Below are positions 29,481 to 44,099 of a DNA stretch of 64,000 bases, in pieces. Within the stretch, counting starts at the first letter, position 1; every line of letters begins with the position of its first letter. A model generated the notes under the pieces. The model did not search any database, was not told the DNA's origin, and saw only the letters and a list, made by a program, of their open reading frames with translations. The DNA lies in contig NZ_JAUSCF010000039.1 of assembly GCF_030651625.1 (NCBI RefSeq), forward strand, positions 124,001 to 188,000, written 5' to 3'. The position numbers and the translations under genes were made by a program. The DNA is from Hydrogenophaga sp. (GTDB taxonomy: Bacteria > Pseudomonadota > Gammaproteobacteria > Burkholderiales > Burkholderiaceae_C).

Positions 29481-29555
29481 CGGCGGAACCGGCTTTGCCG
29501 GGCCGCATCGCGCTGCCTCCTTGAGGGGGTGACGCGCGAAGCACAGCGCGGGGGT
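29481..29555 (-). repeat. Dispersed intergenic repeat, copy B
   Basis: On the plus strand it reads GGCGGAACCGGCTTTGCCGG, then GCCGCATCGCGCTGCCTCC, TTGAGGGGGTGACGCGCGAA and GCACAGCGCGGGGGT. It has two imperfect hairpins (CCGGCTTTGCCGG; GCGCGAAGCACAGCGCG). It lies between yebC and purD, with yebC's stop 26 bases away. Confidence 0.75.
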
Positions 29556-29580
29556 ATGTTCTATTCTGCGCAGCGGCGGG

Positions 29581-30300
29581 TCACAACCCAGCGTTATGAA
29601 AGACCTCTTGCACGTCGTCCAGATCTTCAAGAACATCCAGCAGCTTCTGCATGCGCAAGGCGTCTTCACCGGTCAACGCCACCGTGTTCTCGGCGCGCAT
29701 GGTCACCTCGGCAATCTCCGGCTTCAGACCAGCGGCCTCCAGCGCGTCTTTCACCGCTTCGAATTCGGTTGGCGCGGTCAGCACCTCGATGGCACCGTCG
29801 TCGTCACTGATCACATCGTCGGCGCCCGCCTCCAGCGCGATTTCCATCACTTTGTCTTCGGAGGTGCCCGGCGCAAATACCAGTTGGCCGCAGTGCTTGA
29901 ACTGGAAAGACACCGAACCATCGGTACCCAGGTTGCCGCCGTGCTTGCTGAAGGCGTGCCGCACCTCGGCCACCGTGCGTACCCGGTTGTCGGTCATGGT
30001 GTCGACGATCACCGCAGCGCCACCGATGCCGTAGCCTTCGTAGCGGATTTCCTCCAGGGCCTGACCTTCCAGGTTGCCCGATGCCTTGTCCACGTTGTAC
30101 TTGATGCGGTCGGCCGGCATGTTGGCGGCCTTGGCTTTGTCGATCGCCAGCCGCAGCCTGGGATTCATAGCTGGATCACCTCCCCCCTGGCGAGCAGCCA
30201 CGCTGATCTCGCGGATGACACGTGTCCAGATCTTGCCCCGCTTCTCATCCTGGCGACCCTTGCGGTGCTGAATATTTGCCCATTTGCTGTGTCCGGCCAC
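29581..30300 (-). CDS. yebC: YebC/PmpR family transcriptional or translational regulator, GTG start
   Basis: 239 residues, from a GTG at 30300 with AAGGA 7 bases upstream. The N-terminus [20 protein letters not shown] is the family signature, with [17 protein letters not shown] and [14 protein letters not shown] following. Members act as DNA-binding regulators or, as shown for some, help ribosomes through polyproline stalls. It diverges from the HerA-like ATPase gene across about 100 bases. Confidence 0.95.
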   Translation of the reverse strand: MAGHSKWANIQHRKGRQDEKRGKIWTRVIREISVAARQGGGDPAMNPRLRLAIDKAKAANMPADRIKYNVDKASGNLEGQALEEIRYEGYGIGGAAVIVDTMTDNRVRTVAEVRHAFSKHGGNLGTDGSVSFQFKHCGQLVFAPGTSEDKVMEIALEAGADDVISDDDGAIEVLTAPTEFEAVKDALEAAGLKPEIAEVTMRAENTVALTGEDALRMQKLLDVLEDLDDVQEVFHNAGL

Positions 30301-30402
30301 GAAATTGTCCTTCTGCCCGTGCTGGCTTTGATCTAATAAGGTTGCGATTTTACGATTTCACCCGCCCTGCTCCGAACAACGCCCAGATAGGAAGTCCCCG
30401 CC

Positions 30403-31953
30403 ATGGCCGAACCGATGTTGATCGCCCAGAACGCCCACACCACCTGCCAGCTGTTGCCGGGCCTGGCCAACCGACACGGCTTGATCACAGGCGCCACCGG
30501 CACCGGCAAGACGGTCACGCTGCAGACCCTGGCCGAACAGTTTTCCAACATTGGCGTGCCGGTGTTCATGGCCGATGTGAAGGGAGACCTCTCCGGCATC
30601 AGCCAGAAAGGCAGCTTTGGTGAAAAAATCAGCAAAGTGCTGCAAGACCGAGGCATCACCCTGCCCGATCCCCAGTCCTGTCCCACCACACTGTGGGATG
30701 TTTTTGGCGAGTTGGGCCATCCGGTGCGCGCCACCGTGAGTGATATGGGCCCGCTGCTGTTGGCGCGCATGCTCAATCTGAACGACACGCAGTCTGGCGT
30801 GCTGAACCTGGTGTTCAAGATCGCAGACGACAACGGTCTGCTGCTGCTCGACATGAAAGACCTGCGGGCCATGTTGCAGCACGTCGGTGAAAACGCCAGG
30901 CAGTTCACCACCGAATACGGCAACATCAGTGCGGCGAGCATCGGTGCCATCCAGCGCGGCCTGATGCAGGTCGAGCAACAGGGAGGGGACCGGTTCTTCG
31001 GCGAGCCCATGCTCGACATCAGCGATTTCATGCAGACCGTCGATGGCAAGGGGGTGATCAACATCCTGGCGGCCGACAAGCTCATGAACGCTCCGCGCCT
31101 GTACGCCACCTTCCTGCTGTGGATGCTTTCCGAGCTGTTCGAGACCCTGCCCGAAATCGGCGACCCGGACAAACCCAAGCTGGTCTTTTTCTTCGACGAG
31201 GCCCACCTGCTGTTCAACGAAGCACCCAAGGTTCTCATCGAGCGCATCGAGCTGGTGGTCCGGCTGGTGCGGTCCAAGGGAGTGGGCGTGTATTTCGTGA
31301 CCCAGAACCCACTGGACATCCCCGACAGCGTGCTCGGCCAGTTGGGTAACCGCGTGCAGCACGCCCTGCGCGCCTTCACGCCGCGCGACCAGAAAGCGGT
31401 GAAAGCCACCGCGCAAACCATGCGCCCCAAAGCCGGGCTGGACATCGAGGCCGCCATCACCGAGCTGGCTGTGGGCGAGGCACTGGTGAGCCTGCTCGAC
31501 GCCAAGGGCCGCCCGTGCGAGACCGAGCGCGTGTACGTGGTACCGCCGGGCAGCCAGCTGGGGCCCATCACTGCAGAACAGCGCCAGCGGTTGCGCGAGG
31601 TATCGCTGGTGGCTGGCGTCTATGAAAAAGTGATGGACCGCGAGAGCGCCTACGAGATGTTCGCTCAGCATGCAGCCCAGCGCGGCGGCGCAGAAGCCGC
31701 GCCTCAAGCGGACAAGGCCGCTCCCAAGACGCCAACCATTCCCGGCGCGGCGAAGCAGTCGCCCGGGACCAGCGGTGGCGGCATTGGCAACAAGGTCAAT
31801 GAAACCCTGTTCGGTCGAACCGGACCGCGCGGTGGTCAGTACGATGGCCTGGTCCAGACCATGGCGAAGACGGCCGCTCGCACGGTGGCCAACGGGCTGG
31901 GTCGGCAAATATTGCGGGGTGTGCTGGGTGGGCTGATGGGCGGCAAGCGCTGA
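30403..31953 (+). CDS. HerA-like ATPase of the DUF853/YjgR family
   Basis: 516 residues. Walker [12 protein letters not shown] is at about residues 30-40, the Walker B acidic pair is [12 protein letters not shown], and [22 protein letters not shown] is the sensor region. The last 90 residues are low-complexity ([12 protein letters not shown]) with a glycine-rich end ([11 protein letters not shown]). This family resembles HerA hexameric pumps but has no proven partner. No NurA or SIR2-type partner is next to it, so a defence role is not suggested. Confidence 0.92.
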   Translation: MAEPMLIAQNAHTTCQLLPGLANRHGLITGATGTGKTVTLQTLAEQFSNIGVPVFMADVKGDLSGISQKGSFGEKISKVLQDRGITLPDPQSCPTTLWDVFGELGHPVRATVSDMGPLLLARMLNLNDTQSGVLNLVFKIADDNGLLLLDMKDLRAMLQHVGENARQFTTEYGNISAASIGAIQRGLMQVEQQGGDRFFGEPMLDISDFMQTVDGKGVINILAADKLMNAPRLYATFLLWMLSELFETLPEIGDPDKPKLVFFFDEAHLLFNEAPKVLIERIELVVRLVRSKGVGVYFVTQNPLDIPDSVLGQLGNRVQHALRAFTPRDQKAVKATAQTMRPKAGLDIEAAITELAVGEALVSLLDAKGRPCETERVYVVPPGSQLGPITAEQRQRLREVSLVAGVYEKVMDRESAYEMFAQHAAQRGGAEAAPQADKAAPKTPTIPGAAKQSPGTSGGGIGNKVNETLFGRTGPRGGQYDGLVQTMAKTAARTVANGLGRQILRGVLGGLMGGKR

Positions 31954-31967
31954 AGGGAGTCCATCCT

Positions 31968-32453
31968 TTGAAATGGGCGCTCTACCTGCTTCTCACGATC
32001 GTAGGCGTCGTGTTCGTCGCGGTACAAGTCGGTCTGCTGAACGGCCAACAGCCTGACGATCTGGGCGTGAAGAATGGTCGATTCAAGCCACCGTCGATCA
32101 CACGGAACAGCGTCAGCAGCCAGGCAGCGTTGCACCCTGAACACCCACAGCGCACCCACGCCAGTATCGAGCCGCTGCCATTCAAGGCGGGCGGCCCTGC
32201 CGACTCGATCAAGGCCCTGGAAACGGCCCTGAGCACGTTGCCCGGCATCACCGTGATCGAAAGAAGTCCCTACTACCTCTACGCGCAGGCACAAACCCGC
32301 TGGCTCCGGTTTGTTGACGACCTCGAGTTCTGGGTGAACCCGGCCAGCCATTCGATCGAGATGCGCAGCGCCAGCCGCCTTGGGCGTGAGGATCTGGGCA
32401 TGAACCGCCAGCGCATCGAGGCGCTTCGGGCCGCCTACCTTGCCATGCCTTGA
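31968..32453 (+). CDS. DUF1499 family membrane-anchored protein, TTG start
   Basis: 161 residues from the TTG at 31968, with GGGAG 8 bases upstream and no ATG near. One N-terminal membrane segment (WALYLLLTIVGVVFVAVQVG) is followed by NGRFKPPSITRNSVSSQA and the DUF1499 core (LSTLPGITVIERSPYYLYAQ, LEFWVNPASHSIEMRSASRLG). The function is unknown. It starts 14 bases after the HerA-like gene and is probably co-transcribed with it. Confidence 0.85.
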   Translation: MKWALYLLLTIVGVVFVAVQVGLLNGQQPDDLGVKNGRFKPPSITRNSVSSQAALHPEHPQRTHASIEPLPFKAGGPADSIKALETALSTLPGITVIERSPYYLYAQAQTRWLRFVDDLEFWVNPASHSIEMRSASRLGREDLGMNRQRIEALRAAYLAMP

Positions 32454-32481
32454 CCGAACAACACGCAGACCTTCTCCCAAT

Positions 32482-32511
32482 AAAGAAGGCCCGGGTGACC
32501 GGGCCTTCTTT
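32482..32511. terminator. Bidirectional terminator between DUF1499 and clpA
   Basis: Perfect 13-bp stem AAAGAAGGCCCGG / CCGGGCCTTCTTT with a GTGA tetraloop, between convergent genes. A/T tails lie on both sides. Confidence 0.9.
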
Positions 32512-32528
32512 CATGGGCTCACACCAGC

Positions 32529-34865
<2,337 letters not shown>

Positions 34866-34955
34866 GGACACGTCCTTTGGCTGTGGGTGATCTGAATCGC
34901 AAACGGTGAGAGCAGTGAATGGGTGAATACGTTCACATCTGGGGCAGGTTCGTTC

Positions 34956-35312
34956 TTATTCAACAGGTTCACTCAAGCATTGCAGTGGGTGCCCTGCACC
35001 TCTGGCTGCCTGCGAGACTTGGTCGACCTTGGTACTGGCCACATCGCGAGAATAAACCCCGCAAATACCTTTGCCTTCCAGGTGAATCTTGAGCATGATC
35101 TGCGTGGCTGTTTCCCGATCCTTGCCAAAATACTCTTGAATGACGTGCACCACGAACTCCATGGGCGTGAAGTCGTCATTGAGCAGCACGACCTGAAACA
35201 TTTGCGGCGGCTTGGTGCGCTGGGTTCGGCGCTCAAGCACCACTGCGTCGTCACTGCCCACGCTGGGCGGGGTGACTGGTGTTTCCGGTTTTTTTGGATT
35301 CTGGGTGGCCAT
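34956..35312 (-). CDS. clpS: ClpA adaptor ClpS
   Basis: 118 residues from the ATG at 35312. A Pro/Thr-rich head precedes the core with [20 protein letters not shown] and [20 protein letters not shown]. The acidic DD pair and the hydrophobic pocket residues that bind N-degron side chains are present. It delivers N-end-rule substrates to ClpA. It is separated from icd by a terminator. Confidence 0.96.
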   Translation of the reverse strand: MATQNPKKPETPVTPPSVGSDDAVVLERRTQRTKPPQMFQVVLLNDDFTPMEFVVHVIQEYFGKDRETATQIMLKIHLEGKGICGVYSRDVASTKVDQVSQAARGAGHPLQCLSEPVE

Positions 35313-35440
35313 GAAATCCATTCTAGCGGTGCGCACACATCCCCAACGAATGCTGGGCATAGCAACCGTGATTCCGCTCCGGGGCAGGTAGCCAGGTAAA
35401 AGATGGCACAGCGATTCATGCACCATTGTGCAGCGCGCAC

Positions 35441-35478
35441 CCAAAACAAAACCGCCGAGGAGCCATGCTTCCCGGCGG
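35441..35478 (-). terminator. Terminator of icd
   Basis: On the minus strand the outer stem CCGCCG / CGGCGG with a 15-base loop that can extend the helix is followed by TTTTGTTTTG. It lies 67 bases past the icd stop. Confidence 0.75.
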
Positions 35479-35545
35479 CTATTTGAGGCATTTGCTTCAG
35501 CCAGGACTTCATCCGACAAGCGGATGAAGCCGCAAACTCAAGCTC

Positions 35546-36799
<1,254 letters not shown>

Positions 36800-37007
36800 G
36801 GAATCGGGTCTCCGGTAAGAGCTTGGAAAGCGACGCAGCAAATTGGCAACTGAGGCTGCATCGACTGAAACATCATTTCACATGATGCATTCGGCGATTT
36901 TATCCCCTCCGACTGTACCGGGCCTGACACCGGGTGTCACCCCGCGCTCGGCCGGTCACCCTTTCCCTGCTGCGTTGGACCCGCCCATGCGACGTTAAGA
37001 TGCCGCC

Positions 37008-37511
37008 ATGAAAGCTCGCGCCGCATCATCCCAGATTCGAAAGCCAGCCCGGACCATGCGCTGGATAGTGTTGCTGACCCTTGCCTCTGCAGCACCTTGG
37101 GTGGCCCTCGCCGACCAACGGACCGACCAGCCTCAACTGGACCTGCCCCGTACCCGATTGAGTGCAGGCATGCACCAGATCGACGCCCAGGTCGCCCAGA
37201 CGCCCGGTCAACGCCAGATCGGCCTCATGCACCGGCGCGAGATGCCACAACATGAAGGCATGCTGTTCATCTTTGAACAGCCAAGCGTTCAATGCTTCTG
37301 GATGAAAAACACCCTGATTCCCCTGACGGCCGCTTTCGTGGCCGACGACGGAAGCATCGTGAATCTGGCGGACATGCAGCCGCTGTCCGAAAAGAGTCAT
37401 TGCTCGGACCGACCGGTGCGCTTCGTCCTTGAGATGAACCAGGGCTGGTTTGACAAACGCCGCATTGCGCCAGGCTACCGGCTGACGGGTCCGGTCTTCC
37501 AAACCCGGTAG
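37008..37511 (+). CDS. DUF192 family secreted protein
   Basis: 167 residues. A hydrophobic segment (WIVLLTLASAAPWVALA) suggests export to the periplasm. The DUF192 core is RQIGLMHRREMPQHEGMLFI, QCFWMKNTLIPL and the late FVLEMNQGWFDKR. Function is unknown; the fold is a small beta barrel. It converges on sodB across a strong terminator. Confidence 0.88.
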   Translation: MKARAASSQIRKPARTMRWIVLLTLASAAPWVALADQRTDQPQLDLPRTRLSAGMHQIDAQVAQTPGQRQIGLMHRREMPQHEGMLFIFEQPSVQCFWMKNTLIPLTAAFVADDGSIVNLADMQPLSEKSHCSDRPVRFVLEMNQGWFDKRRIAPGYRLTGPVFQTR

Positions 37512-37529
37512 GTTGTTGCATCCGGGCGC

Positions 37530-37557
37530 AAAAAAGCGGCCTGTCGGCCGCTTTTTT
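37530..37557. terminator. Bidirectional terminator between DUF192 and sodB
   Basis: Perfect 12-bp stem AAAAAAGCGGCC / GGCCGCTTTTTT with a TGTC loop between convergent genes. Confidence 0.92.
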
Positions 37558-37578
37558 GTGCTTCCTGGCCCGTCAGGT

Positions 37579-38160
37579 TCAGGCGAAATTCGATTCGGCA
37601 AACGACCAGTTGACCAGTTTGTCGAGGTACGTTTCAACGAACTTCGGGCGCGCGTTACGGTAGTCGATGTAGTAGGCATGCTCCCATACATCCACCGTCA
37701 ACAAGGCCTTGTCGCCCGTGGTAAGCGGCGTTCCGGCGGCACCCATGTTCACGATATCCACCGTTCCGTCTGCCTTCTTGACCAGCCAGGTCCAGCCGGA
37801 ACCGAAGTTGCCCACCGCACTCTTCACGAAAGCTTCCTTGAAAGCGGCGTAGCTACCCCATTTGGCATTGATGGCGGTCGCCAGCGCGCCCGATGGCTCG
37901 CCACCGCCATTGGGCTTCATGCAGTTCCAGAAAAAGGTGTGGTTCCAGATCTGGGCGGCGTTGTTGTACACACCACCGCTGGCCTTCTTGATGATGGACT
38001 CAAGATCGAGGTTCTCGAATTCGGTCCCCTTTTGAAGGTTGTTCAGGTTCACCACATAGGCGTTGTGGTGCTTCCCGTGATGGAACTCTAGCGTCTCGCG
38101 GCTGTAATGCGGAGCCAGATCGTCCAGGCCGTAAGGCAATGTGGGTAGGGTATGTTCCAT
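37579..38160 (-). CDS. sodB: Superoxide dismutase, Fe type
   Basis: 193 residues from the ATG at 38160 ([20 protein letters not shown]). Metal ligands are visible: His in [13 protein letters not shown], His in [11 protein letters not shown], then Asp and His in [13 protein letters not shown]. The NHTFFWNC and FGSGWTWL segments fit the iron form. It removes cytosolic superoxide. Confidence 0.96.
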   Translation of the reverse strand: MEHTLPTLPYGLDDLAPHYSRETLEFHHGKHHNAYVVNLNNLQKGTEFENLDLESIIKKASGGVYNNAAQIWNHTFFWNCMKPNGGGEPSGALATAINAKWGSYAAFKEAFVKSAVGNFGSGWTWLVKKADGTVDIVNMGAAGTPLTTGDKALLTVDVWEHAYYIDYRNARPKFVETYLDKLVNWSFAESNFA

Positions 38161-38281
38161 GGGTTTTCCTCGTGTGATTGAAGTTTTGAAAACAACGAAC
38201 GATGATCCAACTGCGAAAACCGCACCACCGTCCCAGCACACCATTGTAGGAAACCCCGATGCAAGCAACCGCAACAGGGTT

Positions 38282-39577
38282 TTACCGAGTGTCCACCGTC
38301 ATTCCAATCTGCCCATCGGCGAGTGTGGCCACAACGGCCTGACCGGGATGGCTCTGGTCTGCGCGCGTGATGGCCACCCCCTGCTCATCGCTCAGATAGG
38401 CATAGCCACGTTGCAGCACCAGTTGCGGATCCAGCATTCCCAGCGATGTTTCACAGGTCTGCAGGCGTCTGTATTGCAACTCGACAGCGCGACTCAGCGC
38501 CTTCGGAAGCGAAGCCCCTACGGCCTCGATCTGTATCCGGTGTCGCTGGGCGACATGCATCACACCGCTGTGCATTCTGTGTTGAAGAGCAGACAGCCGC
38601 TGAGCGCTCTCATGCAAACGGGTTGAGGGCCGTCCCAGGCGCTGGGCGATGTAATCGATACGCTGCGCACGGCGATCCAGGCCACTCACCATCTCATCTC
38701 GCAGGCGCTCCCCCAGATAGGTCAACTCGCCCAGGCGCTGCTCCCTGGCCGGGGAACACAGCTCTGCCGCGGCCGTTGGCGTGGGTGCACGCAAGTCCGC
38801 GACAAAGTCGGCCAGGGTGAAGTCCGTTTCATGGCCCACGCCACAGACCACCGGCATGGGTGCCTGCGCAATGGTTCGTACCACGCTGGCATCATTGAAC
38901 GACCAAAGATCTTCCAGCGAGCCGCCGCCACGCACCAGCAGCAACACATCGCTTTCGCCGCGCTCTTCGAAACGCCTGAACGCGGTTCGCAGGGCAGCAC
39001 AAAGCTCGGCAGGCGCCTGATTGCCCTGCACAGCCGCCGGATAGACCACCACCGGCAGATGCGGGACACGTCTGCGAAGCGTTGTCACGACATCTCGCAA
39101 GGCCGCAGCGCCCAGTGATGTCACGACACCGATGCTCCTGGGTTGGTCCGGCAGGGGCCGTTTTCTCCCTGCGTCGAACAATCCCTCGGCTTCGAGCTTT
39201 GCCTTGAGCAACAGAAATTGTTCAAACAGGGCACCCTGCCCCACGGGCTGCAGGCTTTCGACGATCAATTGAAGATCGCCCCTCGGGCCGTACACGTCCA
39301 GCTTGCCGCGCACCTCGACCAGTTGCCCGTCTTGAGGCTGGAACTTCAACTGGTCGGCCGCCCGCCGGAACATGGCGCAACGCACCTGGCCCGTTTCGTC
39401 CTTGAGTGAGAAATAGCAATGACCGCTGGCCGCCCTGGAAAAGGCTGAAAGCTCGCCGCGGACGGCGACAGGGTTGAACCGGGCCGACAAAGTGTCCGCA
39501 ACCGCTCGCATGAGAGGCCCAACCGCCCACACCCGGCCCGCAGCATCAGCTGATACAGAAAAAAAACCTTCAGACAC
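38282..39577 (-). CDS. xseA: Exodeoxyribonuclease VII large subunit, GTG start
   Basis: 431 residues from the GTG at 39577, which has GGAGG 4 bases upstream; an ATG at 39643 would give 453 residues without a clear ribosome site. The OB-fold ([20 protein letters not shown]) and nuclease core ([51 protein letters not shown]) are clear, with a long helical tail. With XseB it degrades single-stranded DNA. xseB is not in the window. Confidence 0.94.
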   Translation of the reverse strand: MSEGFFSVSADAAGRVWAVGPLMRAVADTLSARFNPVAVRGELSAFSRAASGHCYFSLKDETGQVRCAMFRRAADQLKFQPQDGQLVEVRGKLDVYGPRGDLQLIVESLQPVGQGALFEQFLLLKAKLEAEGLFDAGRKRPLPDQPRSIGVVTSLGAAALRDVVTTLRRRVPHLPVVVYPAAVQGNQAPAELCAALRTAFRRFEERGESDVLLLVRGGGSLEDLWSFNDASVVRTIAQAPMPVVCGVGHETDFTLADFVADLRAPTPTAAAELCSPAREQRLGELTYLGERLRDEMVSGLDRRAQRIDYIAQRLGRPSTRLHESAQRLSALQHRMHSGVMHVAQRHRIQIEAVGASLPKALSRAVELQYRRLQTCETSLGMLDPQLVLQRGYAYLSDEQGVAITRADQSHPGQAVVATLADGQIGMTVDTR

Positions 39578-39771
39578 AGGGCCTCCAAGCCAAAAGGTGT
39601 CCACAGGCCGCGCTGTTCCGAGCGTTCGGCATACAAGAGCCATCAGCAGGGTGAAAACAAGTACAAGTCATTGATTTCATGGTGTTTTGCGTGGTGCTGC
39701 TTCAAATCCTGAAGCAGCGCAGTCTGGCTTGCATTGAAGTCGGGCCCGTCCACACCATGTTTTTCACAAAG

Positions 39772-39780
39772 TTATCCACA
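39772..39780 (+). promoter_or_regulatory. Perfect DnaA-box 9-mer in the xseA-exbB intergenic region
   Basis: TTATCCACA matches the high-affinity DnaA box. It lies in a 368-base gap (39578-39945) between the divergent xseA and exbB starts. The gap also holds a 9-bp inverted repeat GCTGCTTCA / TGAAGCAGC (39696-39718) and a CATAAT hexamer (39885-39890) that could be the exbB -10. A single 9-mer can occur by chance, so function is not assured. Confidence 0.35.
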
Positions 39781-39945
39781 GACCGATCGGGGCCGCGGGG
39801 TACGCTGGACAAACCCTCATGGGTGCGCTTTCGGGGTGCAAGCCCGTGGAGAAAAGCCAAATGGGGAAGGCGGTGCTCGTACGCCATAATCCCATCGATC
39901 GAAATCAGTCCGCCAGTTGCGGCGGCGACCGCTTGGAGCCCTGTT

Positions 39946-40587
39946 TTGTTTTCCATCATACAAGCCGCTGGCTGGCCCATCTGGCCTCTGATCGCCTGTT
40001 CCATCCTGGGTCTGGCCCTCATCATCGAGCGCTTCATCAGCCTGAAAACCGACCGGATTGTCCCGCCAAAGCTCCTGGACGAGGCGATCATGGTTTCCAA
40101 TGCGAGCATTCCCGGCCCCGACGTGGTGGCCCAACTCGAGCAGAACTCGGTGCTGGGCGAGGTACTTGCCAGCGGATTTCGCACACTCAACAGCAACCCG
40201 AAGGTCAGCGAGAGCGATTTGCGATCGAGCCTTGAAGGTGCGGGGCGTCAGGCCGCAGCCAAGCTGCAACGCTACCTGGGTGCACTGGCCACGATTGCAT
40301 CGGCGGCGCCCCTGCTTGGCCTGCTCGGCACCGTGATCGGCATGATCGAGATTTTTGCCTCCCAGGGGAGCGCGGGCGGCATGGGTACTTCGCCGGGTGG
40401 CGGCGACCCCACCCAACTGGCACGCGGCATTTCGATCGCGCTGTACAACACCGCTTTCGGCTTGATGATTGCCATTCCGGCGCTGATCTTCTGGCGGTAC
40501 TTCCGGGCGCGGGTGGATGCCTACCTGCTGGTCATGGAAGTGGCCTCCGAACGATTCGTTCGCCACCTGATCAGGGTCCGCAAATGA
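39946..40587 (+). CDS. exbB: MotA/TolQ/ExbB proton channel protein ExbB, TTG start
   Basis: 213 residues from the TTG at 39946, with GGAG 7 bases upstream; no ATG lies near the first membrane helix. It has three membrane segments: IIQAAGWPIWPLIACSILGL near the start, then LATIASAAPLLGLLGTVIGM and GLMIAIPALIFW. The polar residues in the last two helices line the proton path. With ExbD it powers TonB or a Tol-like partner. Its stop overlaps exbD as ATGA. Confidence 0.93.
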   Translation: MFSIIQAAGWPIWPLIACSILGLALIIERFISLKTDRIVPPKLLDEAIMVSNASIPGPDVVAQLEQNSVLGEVLASGFRTLNSNPKVSESDLRSSLEGAGRQAAAKLQRYLGALATIASAAPLLGLLGTVIGMIEIFASQGSAGGMGTSPGGGDPTQLARGISIALYNTAFGLMIAIPALIFWRYFRARVDAYLLVMEVASERFVRHLIRVRK

Positions 40588-41024
40588 ACTTCCAGACGAC
40601 CAGCCGGGATGAGCCTGAGATCAATCTGATCCCGTTCATCGACATTCTTCTGGTGGTTCTGATCTTCCTGATGTTGACCACCACCTACAGCAAGTACACC
40701 GAGCTGCAGGTGAACCTGCCAACGGCTGACGCCGAGTCATCCCGGGACAAACCCAGGGAAGTGATCGTATCCATCAGCAGCGATGGTCGCTACGCCATCG
40801 ACCGCCAGGTGCTCACTGAAACCGGCGTCGAAGCGCTGACCAGAGCACTGTCGTCGGCCAAGCCGAGCGAAGGCGATGTCGTGATCGTCATAAGCGCCGA
40901 TGCCGCCGCCACGCACCAATCGGTCATCAACGTCATGGACGCCGCGCGACGGGCCAACCTCGTTCAAATCACCTTCGCCACCCAGCAGTCCAGCAGCGGT
41001 CCGGCCGCCCGCACCCGCCCCTGA
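40584..41024 (+). CDS. exbD: Biopolymer transport protein ExbD/TolR
   Basis: 146 residues. One membrane helix (INLIPFIDILLVVLIFLML) carries the essential aspartate (FID). The periplasmic domain has QVNLPTADA and the ISADAAATHQSVINVMDAA end. It forms the ion-driven motor with ExbB. No tonB is adjacent; in Burkholderiales this pair commonly heads the lpxK-kdsB-adk run. Confidence 0.94.
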   Translation: MNFQTTSRDEPEINLIPFIDILLVVLIFLMLTTTYSKYTELQVNLPTADAESSRDKPREVIVSISSDGRYAIDRQVLTETGVEALTRALSSAKPSEGDVVIVISADAAATHQSVINVMDAARRANLVQITFATQQSSSGPAARTRP

Positions 41025-41040
41025 ACGGGGGCGTTCCCCA

Positions 41041-42102
41041 TTGAGCGCCACACAGGCAACACGCGAAGCCCGATGGCAGGCGCTCGCGCAGACGAAGGGC
41101 GTTCTGGCGAGGGCCTTGTGGCCAGTCTCGGTGGTCTACGGCACCCTGATGGCACTGCGCCGCTGGCTCTACGCGACCGGCCGCCTGACCACCCACCGGT
41201 TGCCCGTCCCAGTCATTGTGGTGGGCAACGTCGTGGTCGGCGGTGCGGGCAAGACGCCCACCGTGATCGCGCTGGTGAAGCATCTTCAATCCAGAGGCTG
41301 GCGACCGGGCGTGGTGTCTCGCGGTCACGGCGGCACCCACACCAGGCCGATACAGGTCAAGGCAGACACGCCGCTCACAATCAGTGGCGACGAACCCGCC
41401 TTGATCCATCGAAACACGGGCGCGCCGGTGTTCGTTGCGAAACGCCGCGTGGACGCGGCCCGTGCGCTGCTTGAGACCTGCCCGAACACAGATGTACTGA
41501 TCTGCGACGACGGTCTTCAGCATCTGGCACTGGCGCGCGATGTGTCGATTGTGGTGTTCGACGACCGGGGCACTGGCAACGGATGGCTGTTGCCAGCCGG
41601 GCTGCTGCGTGAACCATGGCCGCCCCATGGCGAGTTGGGCAAGCCCGATTTCGTGCTGCACCAGCATCGCGACGACCGGCAGCCAACCGCCGTGCCCTTG
41701 CCACCGGGCACGGCGGCCTTCAATGCCACCAGACACCTCTCAAACGAGGTGATTGGCGCACAAGGCGAGCGGCTGACCATGCAAGCGCTTCAGGGCACTT
41801 CCTTGAGCGCTGTGGCCGGCATTGCACGGCCTGATGTTTTCTTTGACATGTTGCGAGCGCGCGGTCTCACGCTGCTGAACGAAGTGGCCCTGCCCGACCA
41901 TGCAGAGCTGGCCGACTACGCGGCGCTGCTGTCGGCCGGGCCCGCGACACTGATCTGCACCGAAAAGGACGCGGTCAAACTGTTTCAGCAGGCCATCCCT
42001 GCCGGCTCGGCCGTGTGGTCGGCCCCCCTCGAAGTCGATATCGATCCCGCTTTTTTCAATGCCATCGAGAAGCGAGCTTCTGCATGGAAAGCTGAGGACT
42101 GA
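41041..42102 (+). CDS. lpxK: Tetraacyldisaccharide 4'-kinase LpxK, TTG start
   Basis: 353 residues from the TTG at 41041, 16 bases after exbD with GGGGG 9 bases upstream; the longer frame would overlap exbD by 125 bases. Walker A is VGGAGKTP in VIVVGNVVVGGAGKTPTV. RGHGG, ICDDGLQHLALARD and GWLLPAGLLREP follow, as in LpxK. It phosphorylates the lipid A precursor at the 4' position at the inner membrane. Confidence 0.95.
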   Translation: MSATQATREARWQALAQTKGVLARALWPVSVVYGTLMALRRWLYATGRLTTHRLPVPVIVVGNVVVGGAGKTPTVIALVKHLQSRGWRPGVVSRGHGGTHTRPIQVKADTPLTISGDEPALIHRNTGAPVFVAKRRVDAARALLETCPNTDVLICDDGLQHLALARDVSIVVFDDRGTGNGWLLPAGLLREPWPPHGELGKPDFVLHQHRDDRQPTAVPLPPGTAAFNATRHLSNEVIGAQGERLTMQALQGTSLSAVAGIARPDVFFDMLRARGLTLLNEVALPDHAELADYAALLSAGPATLICTEKDAVKLFQQAIPAGSAVWSAPLEVDIDPAFFNAIEKRASAWKAED

Positions 42103-42178
42103 ATCCCGTCGATCCACATGCCGCAGCTATGATCCGGAAAGCGGCAGTTGACCGCGCTGACTTCCGCCGGAGATGCCC

Positions 42179-42385
42179 ATGGACACCAAACTGCTCGATC
42201 TGCTGGTCTGCCCTGTCACCAAGGGGCCGTTGATTTACAACCGTGAAAAGCAGGAGCTGCTTTCCCGCAGCGCCCGTCTGGCGTACCCGATCCGGGACGG
42301 CATTCCGATCCTGCTCGAACATCTTGCGCGCCCGATCACGGAGGAAGAGGCAGCGAGACCTCCCGCACCGACACCACAACCATGA
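42179..42385 (+). CDS. Trm112-family protein
   Basis: 68 residues. The ATG at 42179 is preferred because GGAG is 6 bases upstream; GGAG abuts the alternative ATG at 42173. It has [14 protein letters not shown] and [15 protein letters not shown]. Only one cysteine remains of the zinc-finger type, as is usual for this bacterial form (YcaR-like). Trm112 proteins activate methyltransferases in eukaryotes; the bacterial role is open. Its stop overlaps the kdsB start. Confidence 0.9.
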   Translation: MDTKLLDLLVCPVTKGPLIYNREKQELLSRSARLAYPIRDGIPILLEHLARPITEEEAARPPAPTPQP

Positions 42386-43197
42386 GCCTGCATGCCCATG
42401 AAGGCGCCGGCTTCACCGTTCTGATTCCCGCAAGGATGGCCTCCAGCCGGCTGCCGGGCAAGCCGTTGGCCGACATCGCAGGTTTGCCCATGATTGTGCG
42501 CGTGGCACGCCAGGCGAACCTCAGCCGGGCCTGCCGTTGTGTCGTTGCCGCTGATGACGAGCGAATCGTGGCAACCTGCAAAGCGCATGGGGTAGAGGCC
42601 TTGCTCACGAGAACAGATCACCAGTCGGGCAGCGACCGACTGGCCGAGGCTTGCGATCTGCTCGGCCTGCCAGACGACGCATTGGTTGTGAACGTGCAAG
42701 GTGACGAGCCTTTGATGGACCCTGATCTGATCAACGCGGTCGCGCGCGAACTCACCCGCAGACCCGATTGCGTCATGAGCACCGCCGCCCATGCCGTTGA
42801 CAGCCTTGATCAGTTCGCCAACCCCAACGTGGTCAAGGTCGTGCTGGACCGCTCGGGCATCGCTCTCTATTTCAGCCGCGCGCCCATCCCCTGGTGGCGA
42901 AACAGCGAGGGACTGAACGGCTCCCCTCCCCTTGACGCCCTGAAGGGGCTGGCCGGGCCAGCGCCACTGCGCCACATTGGCATCTACGGCTACCGCTCGG
43001 CGTTTCTGCGCTCATTTCCGAAACTGGAACCTGCCGCCATTGAGCAGGTTGAGGCACTGGAACAGCTGCGGGTGCTCTGGCATGGTCATCGCATTGCGGT
43101 GTACATCAGTGACAACGAACCCGGTCCAGGCGTGGACACGCCTGGCGACCTTGAGCGGGTTCGCGAGTTGCTCCAATCCACCTCATCCCCGCTCTGA
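42382..43197 (+). CDS. kdsB: 3-deoxy-manno-octulosonate cytidylyltransferase KdsB
   Basis: 271 residues. The nucleotide-binding start [20 protein letters not shown], the VVAADDERI strand, [12 protein letters not shown] and [12 protein letters not shown] are clear family marks. It activates KDO with CTP for the LPS inner core. An ATGA overlap couples it to the Trm112-family gene, consistent with the shared LPS task with lpxK. Confidence 0.96.
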   Translation: MSLHAHEGAGFTVLIPARMASSRLPGKPLADIAGLPMIVRVARQANLSRACRCVVAADDERIVATCKAHGVEALLTRTDHQSGSDRLAEACDLLGLPDDALVVNVQGDEPLMDPDLINAVARELTRRPDCVMSTAAHAVDSLDQFANPNVVKVVLDRSGIALYFSRAPIPWWRNSEGLNGSPPLDALKGLAGPAPLRHIGIYGYRSAFLRSFPKLEPAAIEQVEALEQLRVLWHGHRIAVYISDNEPGPGVDTPGDLERVRELLQSTSSPL

Positions 43198-43337
43198 ATA
43201 ATGAGTGATTCCATGGCGCTGACCCTGTAAGGCAGCGGCCGGGAAGCACATGCTATCCTCGATCGGTTGCCCCGGGGGCCCTGCCTGCTGGGCAGGCACG
43301 CCAGAGACTGCGTGCCATTCCATTGAAACTCAGATAA

Positions 43338-44003
<666 letters not shown>

Positions 44004-44030
44004 ACCCAGGCAGCACCTCGCCTCTACCGA

Positions 44031-44053
44031 ACCCGGCAATGCCGGGTTTTTTT
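44031..44053 (+). terminator. Terminator of adk
   Basis: ACCCGGC-AAT-GCCGGGT followed by seven T residues in total; it ends the lpxK-adk run. Confidence 0.93.
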
Positions 44054-44099
44054 GTGCCGCTCCTGGCAACTTTGCGGCCGAACTGAACGCCCACAGCGC

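Noticed and set aside
30403..31953. HerA-type antiphage defence gene
   Set aside because: It is the housekeeping YjgR/DUF853 type, and no NurA, SIR2 or other defence partner lies near.
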